DNA from: Gremmenia infestans
Taxonomy: Eukaryota > Ascomycota > Leotiomycetes > Helotiales > Hamatocanthoscyphaceae
Reading direction: 5' to 3'
DNA length: 64,000 nt
Assembly (NCBI GenBank): GCA_032629725.1
Contig: JAFEVB010000031.1
Span: 248,001 to 312,000 of the forward strand
The position numbers were made by a program, and so were the translations under genes. Of the stretch, positions 44,292 to 54,698 are shown one piece after another. The notes under the pieces were generated by a model that was not told the origin of the DNA, did no database searches, and was given only the letters and a program-made list of their open reading frames with translations. Each line of letters opens with the position of its first letter. The first letter of the stretch is position 1.

Positions 44292-45636
44292 ATGGCGGAC
44301 GAAACAATGAAGGGAATGGATCATTCCGAAGTTCATTACTTTAACTCGTGAGTTCATGCCCATCATCCCTTTGGAGGAGAAAATACTAACGATAACCCAG
44401 CTATAACCACCATGGTATGTGCCAGAGCCACTTCAGAACCCAAGAAAATCTACTAATGAAAGGAAAAAAGGCATCCACGAAGAAATGTTGGTGTGTACCT
44501 GCAAAACTGCTTTGCTTCCCTTCGCCTTCCAAGCACCCCACTGACTCGAGCAGAAAGATGAGGTCCGGACACGTTCCTACATGAATGCTATTGTACAGAA
44601 TAAGCACCTGTTCAAGGACAAGATCGTTCTCGATGTCGGCTGCGGCACTGCCATCCTCTCTATGTATGTTATGTTCCCGCTCTACTCTTTAAAAGCATCG
44701 ATCAATCAAACAAAAGACTTGCAGTATTGATAAATTGAAAACTCAGGTTTGCCGTCAAGGCGGGCGCAAAGCACGTAATCGGCGTCGACATGTCAACCAT
44801 TATTGAAAAAGCCAAGGAGATCGTCGAGGTCAATGGTATGTCCGACAAGATCACCCTACTACAAGGAAAGATGGAAGAGGTGGAGCTGCCATTCCCCAAG
44901 GTCGATATCATAATCTCAGAGTGGATGGGTTATTTCCTGCTGTACGAGTCTATGCTCGACACTGTCTTGTATGCGCGCGACAAGTATCTGGCGCCAAATG
45001 GATTGATCTTCCCTGACAAGGCTACCATCTTCATGGCTGGCATTGAGGATGGAGAGTACAAGGATGAGAAGATTGGCTGTGAGTCCTTTTCTTGCCTTAA
45101 AATTCCCTTTCCTCCTTTTTTTTTACCCTTTTGCTGATTACATTTGCCTTTTCCCAGTCTGGGACAACGTCTACGGCTTCGACTACTCCCCCCTCAAGCA
45201 CACCGCTCTCACAGAACCCCTCGTCGACACGGTAGAAATCAAAGCCGTTGTCACCGACCCCACCGCCGTGCTGACCCTCGATCTCTACACCTGCACAACA
45301 GCCGACCTAGCCTTCTCCTCGCCATTCGTGCTCGACTGCCGCCGCAGCGACTTTGTGCACGCACTGATCGCGTGGTTCGACATCGACTTCACCGCCTGCC
45401 ACAAGCCGATCCGGTTCAGCACAGGCCCGCACACAAAGTACACGCACTGGAAGCAGACGGTGTTTTACCTGCGGGAGGTGCTGACGGTGGAGCAGGGCGA
45501 GCAGATTCGAGGCGTGTTGGAGAATAAGCCGAATGAGAAGAATAAGCGGGATTTGGATGTCAAGATCTCGTACCAGTTACAGACGGATGACCCGACGAGA
45601 CAGGCGCAGGGGAGTTGTGAGTACAAGATGTGCTAG
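44292..45636 (+). CDS. rmtA/hmt1: Protein arginine N-methyltransferase 1 (type I)
   Basis: Transfers methyl groups from AdoMet to arginines of RNA-binding proteins and histone H4 (asymmetric dimethylation). Six exons: 44292-44347, 44401-44414 (14 nt), 44471-44490 (20 nt), 44554-44663, 44747-45078 and 45158-45636, giving 336 residues. The exons restore EVHYFNSYNHHGIHEEML, the conserved PRMT N-helix. Motif I is VLDVGCGTAILSMF (Ala where many PRMTs have Gly), post-I is HVIGVDMS, the double-E loop is SEWMGYFLLYESML, and the THW loop is KYTHWKQTVFYL. Length and order fit PRMT1/Hmt1. All introns have GT..AG borders. Confidence 0.93.
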
Positions 45637-46104
45637 TACTCGAGTATGTAGTACATACATTTAGTATATGGAATGCATGATGAGGATGGGTGGAAGGGTT
45701 ATTTCGCGGCTGAGAGCGCAGACCCTGGGTTCCTTTGTTGATATGTGTTGGGATGTCTTTACGGCTGCGTCTTTACTGGACGATGACTGCTGCCTCATGA
45801 TTTGGTTGGCGGATTCTAATGGCGTTCAGATGGTTGAGCATAGCGGAGGCTGCTAGGCTTTCTATGAGTCTATATGCTTCTATATTCATGAAGAATAAAA
45901 ATGAAGACTTGTTTGCGTTAAAGGTACAACTTTTACATGATAAAATCCCAGCGTGACCATAATGTTCGCAGTTCAAGCGCCTTCCTATCCCTCATTCTTA
46001 ACAAATCAAGATGTACACCTGTCGCACAGCCCGTCTCCAACGCCCCAAGAACGAACTCCCGGAATACAGCTTGCATATATAGCTGTTACACCAACATTAC
46101 GCCT
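45637..46104. other. Convergent intergenic region, PRMT1 / MUS81
   Basis: It holds the two 3' ends; nothing else is seen. Confidence 0.5.
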
Positions 46105-47973
46105 TCAGTCTATCTTTACATCTCCCCAAACCTCAGCAATCTTAACACTTACAGCCTTCTGAATCTTCTTCTTTCCAACCATTTCTGACATCTGACTAGA
46201 TACCAGCTCCATCTTCTTTTTCCTCCCCTGCTCTCCCTCCCCACACTTTTCATAAGCCTCCAAAAGCTCATTCGGAGTCTTCCACCGCTTCTGGATCTCT
46301 AGAGCCTTCTCACCCGTCACTCCCTTTATGCACATTAACATCTTCAAGAATACGTCCTTCAGTGTAAGCGAATCTGACTTTGATGAAAGGGACGCAAAGG
46401 CTGTGTAAGTGGTATGAAATTCCTCCGCCGGCTTCGTCTCACGAAGATGCGCCAGCAGCGGTAGGTAGTTATGCGTCGTGATGACCTTAGTAGGAATAAC
46501 CTGCAACGGTTTATCCTCATAAAGCCCCTTCAGCATCTTCGTTAATCTCGCAAGATACAGCACCGAATCCGTCAAATGCTGCGTCTGTTTCACGAAATAG
46601 CCGTTTAAAACCTGCGTACTAGCTATAGCAGTCTGAACCGCTTCGATATAGCGGTCGGCGTTTTCAGCGCTCAAGCTAAACTCTTCGATGAGGTAGATAA
46701 CATTCTTAAGCCCACTTTTGCGAAGACGGAATTTTTGATCGTGGAATCTTCCATCTTTGATAGAGGCTATGAGATCGTCAAGACGTTTTCGTTCGACAAT
46801 CCAGTCGAGTACAACCTCATCTCCTTCTGCGCCTAGACGTGCTAGCAGGTCCGGATCTTTCATTTTCGCTACCCAGAGTATGTCGCCAAGTTCGAGGGCT
46901 CGCATGATGGGAGTCACGCCATTCGAGATGAGTTCGTTTTGTACGCCTTCTCTATCTTTTTTGGATCGGACTTCACGTATATCGAGAACAAGTTCCACGG
47001 TGAAAGAACCGGGTGGTAAGGCAATTGGAGTGAACTCTGGGAGTGAAGATGCGGACTCAACAGGCTGTCCATCGGGAATGATGCCTGGTACTTTTGCCTT
47101 CGTCGGAGAAATGGATGGACTTGGTGCCGGACCACGAACGGGGCTCGAATTTAAAGAAAGAAAGGAATCGTCGTTGTGGCTGCTTCGTGTTAGGGCTGCT
47201 GCTCCTGCTGCCGATAATGGCGCTTTTTGCTTCGAAGGCTTGGAAGGTGAAGGGGTTGATACTGCCGCTTTCGAGGAAGTTTTCTTTGCCTTGGAAGGAG
47301 ATATAATATCGACGTTGCCACTAATTGTATTCCTCATCCGTTTCGCTATATCCCAGCCCTCATCCGTCAGATAGTACTTCTCTGGTCGTCCTTTTTTGTA
47401 GACCAGATCATTCTTATTCAGTGTATCCATCGACTTCCATGCCGTATAGAACTTTGTCGTATCGCTTGGAGCTGTGAAAGAGGCATCACAATGAGGCTGC
47501 GCCAGTTCGATCACTTCCTGCTTTGTTACACCACTCCGGGAATTCTCGTCTAAAGTCGAGAGAGCCAGGATGATTGCATACCCGCCAGAACGCAATTTCG
47601 GCACATACGCTTTGGTTTTCCTCGGCTTCTTGGTGGGTGCGGATTCCGCATCTTCATCGCCTTCCCCATCGTCGTCCTCATTGGGGCCGGCATTGGTGGG
47701 CCGTTTCCTCTTCTTCTTGGGTATTTGTGGCATTGGAAGGCCATTTTCCTCGCAGTGGTCTTTCAATTTGTCTGTCAGACGCTGGCAAAGCTTGTCTCCA
47801 AAGCCAGTGAGCTGCTTTGCTTCGGATGGATGTGTAAATGGTAGAGGGCAACTTTTCAAAGAGTTGTAGGCCTTTTTATAGACAGTGGCACCCTTGGAAT
47901 TGCGGTCTCGAGCTTGATCGAGCCATTCTTTGACCCATTCTAGCAAAAGGGGATTGGCGCATTCGTCGGCCAT
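46105..47973 (-). CDS. mus81: Crossover junction endonuclease MUS81
   Basis: The catalytic subunit, with Eme1/Mms4, of the structure-specific nuclease that cuts stalled forks and recombination intermediates. The gene is intronless, with 622 residues from MADECANPLLLEW (ATG at 47973; an in-frame ATG three codons earlier is less likely). The N-terminal helix-hairpin-helix (residues about 1-75: NPLLLEWVKEWLDQA, AYNSLKSCP, GFGDKLCQRL) precedes a basic linker (KKKRKRP). A winged-helix segment follows (about 125-225). The XPF-type nuclease core has DWIVERKRLDDLIASIKDGRF (the ERKxxxD catalytic signature), FRLRKSGLKNVIYLIEE, and a C-terminal HhH (KMLMCIKGVTGEKAL). All key acidic residues are present. 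Confidence 0.93.
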   Translation of the reverse strand: MADECANPLLLEWVKEWLDQARDRNSKGATVYKKAYNSLKSCPLPFTHPSEAKQLTGFGDKLCQRLTDKLKDHCEENGLPMPQIPKKKRKRPTNAGPNEDDDGEGDEDAESAPTKKPRKTKAYVPKLRSGGYAIILALSTLDENSRSGVTKQEVIELAQPHCDASFTAPSDTTKFYTAWKSMDTLNKNDLVYKKGRPEKYYLTDEGWDIAKRMRNTISGNVDIISPSKAKKTSSKAAVSTPSPSKPSKQKAPLSAAGAAALTRSSHNDDSFLSLNSSPVRGPAPSPSISPTKAKVPGIIPDGQPVESASSLPEFTPIALPPGSFTVELVLDIREVRSKKDREGVQNELISNGVTPIMRALELGDILWVAKMKDPDLLARLGAEGDEVVLDWIVERKRLDDLIASIKDGRFHDQKFRLRKSGLKNVIYLIEEFSLSAENADRYIEAVQTAIASTQVLNGYFVKQTQHLTDSVLYLARLTKMLKGLYEDKPLQVIPTKVITTHNYLPLLAHLRETKPAEEFHTTYTAFASLSSKSDSLTLKDVFLKMLMCIKGVTGEKALEIQKRWKTPNELLEAYEKCGEGEQGRKKKMELVSSQMSEMVGKKKIQKAVSVKIAEVWGDVKID

Positions 47974-48478
47974 GGTGAGCAAGTCTGAAGAAGTGAAACT
48001 GTTTGGAAGTATTGGTCATGCAAAGAGGGAAAGCAACTGCAATAGTCGGAAAGACGTGAAGCAATTGATTGTCTAGCTCGACAGTAGTGATCGTTGTAAA
48101 TACAAGCAATGCAAAGTTCAAAGTTCATAATGGATGGGACGCGACAATGTGAAGCGCGAAAGCACGTGTCTGTAATGGGCGATCATCCGGACCCCGCTCC
48201 TCGCCCCCAAAGCGGTGAGCTGAAAATAGCTGTCAACTCACCCTGTCCAGTTTGCGATATTTACGAAGTACGTTGGCAACGGCCACTAATTCGCCAGCAA
48301 TACGAAGGAGTGGATATCTTTCTGTCTATCTCTCACTCAGCCTCAGCCCCTCATCTCTTGTTTCTACTCTCTTTATCTTCTCCCCCCTCATCTTCTCTTT
48401 CAATCCTCCGCAATTCCAGTTGCGACTGCCGTACGGTACCTCGATTCCTCCATAAACAATCGCACCACCATCGCCAGT
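47974..48478. promoter_or_regulatory. Divergent intergenic region, MUS81 / PCM1
   Basis: This 505 bp region lies between two divergent starts. The PCM1 side has a C/T-rich leader (TCTCTCACTC, TCTTCTCCCCCC). No gene is seen. Confidence 0.45.
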
Positions 48479-50151
48479 ATGGACTCCAAGATCCTCGCTG
48501 CTTCCAGCAAGCACCCAAAGCCCGTCGACCACGTCTTTCAATATGGAACTGCGGGGTTTCGTATGAAGGCCACCCTCCTCGATTCAGTCGTCTTTCGTGT
48601 TGGCCTGGTCGCTGCGCTGCGCTCTCGAAAGCTTGGTGGGCAGACAATTGGTGTAATGATCACAGCATCGCACAACCCACCCGAGGATAATGGCGTGAAG
48701 CTCGTCGACCCCATGGGCGAGATGCTCGAGAATTCTTGGGAAGCCTATTCGACCGAACTCGCCAATGCGAAAGACGAGGACGTTGTGAAGGTGTATAAGA
48801 GCCTCGAGGAGAAATTGAAGATCAACCCAGGCACAGCCTCCAGGGTTATCTACGCTCGGGATACGAGGCCATCGGGTCCAAAACTGGTTCAAGCGCTGCT
48901 TGATGCTTTGAATGCTACTGGAACTGAGTACACCGATTACAAGCTCCTCACAACACCACAATTGCATTACTTGACGAGATGTACAAACACCGAGGGAACC
49001 CCACAGTCATATGGCGAAGTCAGTGAGAAAGGATACTACGAAAAACTTGGAAAGGCCTTCAAGAGGGCCATGAAGGGAAAGAAGACTGTTGGAAGCCTCA
49101 CTGTTGATTGCGCCAATGGCGTTGGAGGCCCGAAGTTGGCGGAGCTCTTGAAATATATACCAGCGGGCTCAGACGGTGGTGTTGACATCAAAATCATCAA
49201 TGATGATGTGCTAAAGGCTGAGGTTCTGAATCACGAGGTAAGACTAGATTTCCTCTTTTCTCTTCTAAGACTAAGCCCCTACAGTGCGGTGCAGATTATG
49301 TGAAGACCAAGCAACGAGCCCCGCCAACATCAAAGGCAGGTAACAACGAGCGTTGTTGCTCTTATGATGGCGATGCCGATCGTATCATTTACTACTTCAA
49401 CGACCCTGAGCATGGCTTCCGTCTTCTTGACGGTGACCGGATTGCAACTCTTGCCGCGTCATTCATTGGTGACCTTGCCCGAGAAGCTGGTCTCGCTTCA
49501 GAGCTCAAGGTTGGTGTTGTACAGACTGCGTATGCCAATGGCGCCAGCACCAAATATGTCGAAAAGACGCTTGGTTTGCCAGTTGTCTGCACACCAACTG
49601 GTGTAAAGTGGCTGCATCACGCTGCGACGAAGTTCGACGTTGGTGTCTACTTTGAAGCGAATGGCCACGGAACCGTAGTGTTCTCTCAGCAGGCCCTGAA
49701 GGCTTTCAGCACTAAAGAGCCCGAATCTCCTGCTCAAGCCAGTGCTTTGGAAACTCTTCGCGCACTTACAGATTTGATCAACCAGACTGTTGGTGATGCG
49801 CTCTCTGATATGCTCCTCGTCGAAACGATCTTGGCACATAAGTCATGGACTCCCAAGGAATGGGATCTGACCTATACCGACCTCCCCAATAGATTGGTAC
49901 GAGTTGAGGTTGCCGACAGAAACATTTTCAAGACAACCAATGCCGAGAGAACATTGGTTGAGCCTCAAGGCACACAGGACCGGATTGACCAATTGGTATC
50001 CAAGTTCAAGGACGGAAGATCGTTCGCAAGAGCTTCAGGCACAGAAGATGCGGTCAGGGTGTATGCAGAGGCAGCCACAAGAAGCGAGGCAGACGATCTA
50101 GCAAGCAAGATTGCAGCTCTTGTCAAGCACGACGGTGGAATGACTTCTTGA
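48479..50151 (+). CDS. pcm1/agm1: Phosphoacetylglucosamine mutase
   Basis: Converts GlcNAc-6-phosphate to GlcNAc-1-phosphate on the way to UDP-GlcNAc for chitin, N-glycans and GPI anchors. Two exons (48479-49237 and 49285-50151) give 541 residues, the usual size. The phosphoserine loop is MITASHNPPEDNGVK; the metal-binding loop is YDGDADRIIYYF; the sugar-binding loop is FEANGHGTV; and the phosphate-binding segment near the C-terminus is FARASGTEDAVRVYAE. The 47 nt intron lies just before CGADYVKTKQ and has a GTAAGA donor and CAG acceptor. Nothing unusual is seen. Confidence 0.95.
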
Positions 50152-50582
50152 ATACAAAGAAGGGGGAAGATTTGATTTGATTTGACAAAATGGAGTTTAA
50201 TTATCAGGGAAAGAAAAGTGAGGCGTAGCATAGCCTTCTTATTATTTTTGACTCTTCGTAAACATGGAAGGGATTCATTCAACATGCGCAGTTTCTTTAT
50301 CAAGGTAGAACATTTTCATATCAAAAGGGGGCGGGGTATCGCCTCTCAAGTGACTTGGCGTGCTGTACCTGTCTTTAGCTCCCGCTGCCTCCCCGAGTCC
50401 CCTCCCCTCGCTAGAATGATGATGTCAATACATTCCATTATCGACGTGCAGTATACAATATCGTTGACGCCATGCCATATAAGGAAATCGCATTTGTTTT
50501 TTTCTTTTTTCTTATAAGTTCTCCGTCAGAAGACCATATTCCTTTCCTTTTCCTTTGCAACTCCTCAACCTAGATTCTTTTC
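50152..50582. other. Intergenic, no gene recognised
   Basis: PCM1 3' region and the promoter of the next gene, ending in a C/T-rich leader. Confidence 0.5.
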
Positions 50583-51429
50583 ATGACTTCTTCGATTCTC
50601 AGAACTTGCACCAGAAACGTAGTAAAAAAGCCCACGTTATTCACCCACGGCTTCAGAAGAATGTCTACCGGCGTTCCTTCTTCTACTGCTGCTGCGCAGA
50701 AAAATGCAGACACAAACGCTCCTTCAGCCAGCGAGCTAGGTATTGAAAATACAAATGTCCAGACGGCTGCGGGTGTAGATCTCTCAGCACAGCAGAAGCT
50801 ACTTGTGGGTAGTGTTCTAGATGTAAGTCAATGCCCTCTTAATCCTTCTGGTGGATGCTTTATGTACTAAATTCAATTACCAGCTCTTCGCCGGTCGCCC
50901 CTCGCTCAAGAAGCTTCAACTCTGGACCGTAGGCTCTTTCCTATTTCCTAAACCGTCTCCAACACTTTATTATTGACACAACCACAGGACGATGCATCAT
51001 TCAACGACCCCATCACTAAAGCCGAGGGCCGCAAACAATACGAAGCCCAATGGTACGGCCTACAAACCGCGTTTTCCGAGATCGAACAGCTGCACCACTC
51101 CGTCACCTCGGCAGGAAACCCCATCTCAATGAATCTCAAGACCCGATATCAAATCAAGGGACTTGGAAAGGAACAAACTATCGAGAGCGTGATCAAGATT
51201 CAGACTGATGATGCCGGGAAGAAGATCGTGAGGGTGGAGGATAAGTGGGATGGGAAGCTGCCCGAGGGTCCTTTTGCTAAGGTGAGTTTGTGTCTCGTGA
51301 ATTGGTGTCCTTGAGGGGTATTGCTGACTTGTGGGGTGTCAGGCTTTCAGGAATCTCAACTCAGTTGTTGTTCCAGCTCTTGTGGGAGTACCGAAGAATG
51401 AGGCAGAGGATGCCAAGAGGGGAAACTAG
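50583..51429 (+). CDS. NTF2-like fold protein, probably mitochondrial, function unknown
   Basis: Four exons (50583-50822, 50884-50928, 50988-51281, 51343-51429) give 221 residues; all three introns are 59-61 nt with good borders. The first 25 residues are basic and Ser/Thr-rich without acids (MTSSILRTCTRNVVKK), consistent with a mitochondrial presequence. The core runs LSAQQKLLVGSVLDLFAGRPS, LWTDDASFNDPITKAEGRKQ, AQWYGLQTAFSEIEQLHHSV, RYQIKGLGKEQTIESVIKI, and RVEDKWDGKLPEGP. This helix-then-sheet order with D-x-F-x-DP is typical of SnoaL/NTF2-like proteins widespread in fungi. No catalytic role can be assigned. It ends VPKNEAEDAKRGN. Confidence 0.75.
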
Positions 51430-52031
51430 AGGGGTGTTTCGACGCCTCCGAGAAAGTAGTCCTGAGAATTGCTCAGGCTTGTGTATCATGGCGCAAGTTG
51501 ACCTGGTACGGTTAACGGTCTAGCCACCAAAACAATATGTATCTGGGTCTTGGCGTGCAGATGGTTGGAGTTCCGAGACATTCGGATTTCTGAAATGCGT
51601 TGGTCTTCTCCTAGTGTTTATGCATACATCATCATCTTTCCTTTCCGTTACTAAGTCTTGCTTGGAATTTGACTGCCTTTTCATTAATAAAATGGCTAAA
51701 TCACAAGTCACTTCCCAGTCCTTCGTCACTTTAGACAAAGAACATTGATCTTCAAGGGTCTGGAGAAGTTTTATATTATGTAACGTTCCAATTTTATTAT
51801 GTTATTTTAAGAAACATGTGTTTGTGTTCAGTTGTAATCATATGAAGTAGAGATTTGGTTCACTTTCGTTTGGTATGTTAAAAATCAGTTGCATTACAGA
51901 TACGTTAAAATTATTTAGCTTACAAGGACATCCTGCAGCTCCCATCCTAGCAATAGTTTGCGTTGAAAATTAGAAATATATTTGGAGCCATCAAGCACGG
52001 TGGTACATGGCCTCCGTTTTATCTCCCTATC
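51430..52031. other. Convergent intergenic region
   Basis: A+T-rich 3' flanks of two convergent genes; no coding signal is seen. Confidence 0.5.
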
Positions 52032-53561
52032 TCATTCTTCGAGTTGAGATCTATAGTACGCCGGCATCTCATCGCCTGGTTCAATTTCCACGTTCAGATC
52101 TCTCATTCTTAGTAAGAACTTTAAGAATGTCTCGCCTCCTTCTTTGAGTGGACATGCTGGGATTTCAGTTCTAATCGACTGGGGCTCTGAGGGCGGCTCA
52201 GTGTTGGGAGTCGTTGGCTGAGGTGGAGGAGTGACGGGTGGTGAACCGGGCTCCTCTTCAAGATGGTCATTGCTTGCCGGTTCTGAAAGTAGCTCTCGGT
52301 CAGAAGTCGTAGACTGAGGTGGAGGAGCGGAGGGGGCTGAGATTAGCTCCTCTGCAAGATGCTCGGTTTTTAGTTCTGAAGGCTGCTCCCTGTTGGAAGT
52401 TATTGACTGGGGTGAAGGAGTGAAGGGTAATGAGACGGGCTCCTCTGCAAGACCGTCAGCGTTTGCCGGTTCTGTAGGCGGCTCTCTATTGGGAGTCATT
52501 GACCGTGGAGAAATGACAGGTGATGAGACGGGTTCCTCTGCAAAATAATCAGCTCTTATCTGAGGTGCAGGGAAGGGTATATTGGTCTCGGGAGCTTGGA
52601 TGGGAATGTCGACTCTCAAGTAAGCCCCTCTTCTCTTTCTCTCCGACTCAATCTCCCTAGCCGTGACTTCACCCCCTGTATCCCGAATCTCTCTATCATT
52701 TTTCCCAACCCGCAGCTCCTCCATTCGCGCAGCCAAAGCATCCTTGTTCTCCTCATTCCATTTTCGGATCTCCTCTGCCTGGCCACGAATCTGCTCAAGT
52801 CTTGCCTCCTCGATCCTCCGAGCCCCTGCCTCCCATTTAAGATATGCTCTGTGCTCCCTATCCTTTTGATCAGCCCTCAGCTTCTCATCTCGCGCAGCAG
52901 CAGCAGCATTTCTTGCCTCTTCCTCCATGCGGATCCGCTCTGCCTCCATACGAGCGTGCTCACGCTCTTGATCCCTTTCCTTCTTGGCGAGAGCTTCTCT
53001 GGCTAGTTTCTCACGAGCAGCAGCCTTTCTGACCTCGTCTTGCTTAATCCGGATCTCCTCTGCCTTGATACGAGCCTGTTCAAGCTTTTGGGCCCTTTCT
53101 TTAGCAAGTGCTTCTCTAGCTAATTTCTCCTCATAAGCAGCAGCCTTCTGGGCCTCCAGCTCGATTTGTTGGACACGAAGACGTTCCTGTTGTCGAAATT
53201 CCTGTTGCCGAAGTTCCTCACCCCAGATCCTTCTCGCCTCTACCTCAGCTTTAAGACGAGAATTTTCTTTGTCTTGTTCGCGGCGGATGACGCGCTGCCT
53301 AGCTGCTTCGATCTCTTGCCGCTCTTGTTCTAATTCTCTTTCTCTGCGTTCCCTGGCGTCATTTTCTTGATTCCTCTTCTCGGCAGCTTCAATTTGAGCA
53401 ATTTGGAGGTCAATGTCCATCTGGACGACTTGTCGATGCTCTTCCTGTTCCAGCTCGAGAATTCGGGCTAACTTCTCTCCTTCCTCTATCTCTCGTGCCT
53501 TTCGTCGGCGCTCTTCTGCTGGGGTCTCCCCATTTTCATTGTATGCGTGTGTGGCTGGCAT
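52032..53561 (-). CDS. Coiled-coil protein with tandem Pro/Glu repeats, function unknown
   Basis: An intronless frame of 509 residues. Residues about 15-310 are almost continuous charged coiled coil (Glu, Arg, Lys, Gln and Ala), including an internal duplication that begins EKLAREALAKERAQ and again REKLAREALAKKERDQ. Residues about 335-465 form four degenerate tandem units of 31-32 residues, each starting like LAEEPVS(S/L)P and containing a (T/S)PxxEPPSE-like end. A conserved-looking C-terminal block follows (GGETFLKFLLRMRDLNVEIE). No enzymatic domain is recognised. It could be a structural or scaffold protein; its low complexity may also make it a lineage-specific gene. Confidence 0.65.
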   Translation of the reverse strand: MPATHAYNENGETPAEERRRKAREIEEGEKLARILELEQEEHRQVVQMDIDLQIAQIEAAEKRNQENDARERRERELEQERQEIEAARQRVIRREQDKENSRLKAEVEARRIWGEELRQQEFRQQERLRVQQIELEAQKAAAYEEKLAREALAKERAQKLEQARIKAEEIRIKQDEVRKAAAREKLAREALAKKERDQEREHARMEAERIRMEEEARNAAAAARDEKLRADQKDREHRAYLKWEAGARRIEEARLEQIRGQAEEIRKWNEENKDALAARMEELRVGKNDREIRDTGGEVTAREIESERKRRGAYLRVDIPIQAPETNIPFPAPQIRADYFAEEPVSSPVISPRSMTPNREPPTEPANADGLAEEPVSLPFTPSPQSITSNREQPSELKTEHLAEELISAPSAPPPQSTTSDRELLSEPASNDHLEEEPGSPPVTPPPQPTTPNTEPPSEPQSIRTEIPACPLKEGGETFLKFLLRMRDLNVEIEPGDEMPAYYRSQLEE

Positions 53562-53879
53562 TTTTCTGCTATTAGATTGTTTGGATGTGATATATGATTG
53601 CGAAACTTTATGCGGGAACTAGGGGTATGGAACGCCCTCGATAACTTATACATTTTCGAACAATGGCTTTGTATAAAATCTCTTGTTCTCTGTTGTTGTC
53701 TATATTCTGTTCCATCTACAGCTTTCTTTTTCTGCCTGTGTTAGCTGAACTAGTACAACGCCACCTACGAATTCAAGACAAAGAATAGGGTATTCAGCTG
53801 GAGCTTTAGGGACAACTAAATGAGTCCTCTAAATGAAATGGCAACCGAAGCTCTACGGCGCTAAAGTCGATATAATTAC
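53562..53879. other. Intergenic, promoter of the coiled-coil gene
   Basis: No gene is seen. Confidence 0.4.
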
Positions 53880-54262
53880 AGCAAAAGGGTACTTAATTCT
53901 ACGGAGGTGTTACCTGGCCGCTCGATAGGTCTTATCTCTCCATACACATATAATGCCCAAGTAAGCCGACTCGAGAAGGCGCTTGTAAAGTTGCAACGCT
54001 AGTACTCAGATACGAAGTATATTGTGAAGTGTGGCTCGATCGATAAGTTCCAAGGACGCGAATTTGACTTGTCATTATCCCGTATCAAAACACCACAAGC
54101 GCTGGATTTACGAGCAACGATGGTCGCGCTGTGGCAATTACCGCCCGTCACCGTCTTGGCCTTCTGATCATCGCCGACCAGCCTGTTTTGAGCAATATGG
54201 ACAAAAACGGCTGCCATCCCGTTGCCTCTTTCAACCTCCATTCAGCAGAGTATCCAGTCAGT
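53880..54262 (+). pseudogene. Relic of a superfamily 1 (Nam7/AAA_12-type) helicase C-terminal domain
   Basis: Translated fragments on the plus strand follow the C-terminal order of SF1B helicases: GRSIGLISPYTYNAQVSRLE (motif IV/V region), KYIVKCGSIDKFQGREFDLS (motif V, with D-x-FQGRE-x-D), then GFTSNDGRAVAITARHRLGL and LLIIADQPVLSNM (motif VI and final strand). The first two fragments share a frame interrupted by a TAG (53999-54001); the third needs a one-base frameshift near 54110. The 5' part of the gene is absent. It is clearly non-functional and ends in a CAGT microsatellite. Confidence 0.8.
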
Positions 54263-54301
54263 CAGTCAGTCAGTCAGTCAGTCAGTCAGTCAGTCAGTCA
54301 G
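54255..54301. repeat. (CAGT)n tetranucleotide microsatellite
   Basis: About 11 perfect CAGT units follow directly on the helicase relic and are followed by diverged ATCAGT units and a hairpin. Confidence 0.95.
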
Positions 54302-54305
54302 CTAT

Positions 54306-54356
54306 CAGTTGAGGGGCACCCTTTAACTGGCTGACCGAAGGGTAACCTCTCAATTG
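54306..54356. repeat. Imperfect inverted repeat (hairpin) next to the CAGT tract
   Basis: The left arm CAGTTGAGGGGCACCCTT (54306-54323) pairs imperfectly with the right arm AAGGGTAACCTCTCAATTG (54338-54356) across a 14 nt loop. It may be a former element end or a microsatellite-derived structure. Confidence 0.6.
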
Positions 54357-54698
54357 ACTGAAAGAAAAAGCTTCAACTGAAGAAATGACTGATCAGTCGC
54401 TGACTGATTGGACACTCTGCTCCATTGTATTGGAATGAAAAGCTATTGAACGCATCGATCATTATAACTGTGATATGTACGACGGGATGGAGGCACTTAC
54501 AGAATAAATAAACAGATTGTACATTCCCATGTACCACTTACCAAATACTATTCACCTTTGTTACACACTCATCAACTCAAATCCTGTGCAAACTTTTTGA
54601 ACTAACTACAAGCATTTCTCACCAAGCGAGACTTGAGAAGGACAAACCCATAGATTTCATGTATTCATTCTATGTAGAAATTGATGATCCCCTATAAC
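54357..54698. other. Intergenic, no gene recognised
   Basis: Only CTGACTGAT-like remnants of the neighbouring repeat are seen; the rest is the 3' flank of the MaoC gene. Confidence 0.45.

Noticed and set aside
46757..47374. Plus-strand open frame of 205 codons
   Set aside because: Antisense to MUS81, Ser-rich shadow frame with no family resemblance.
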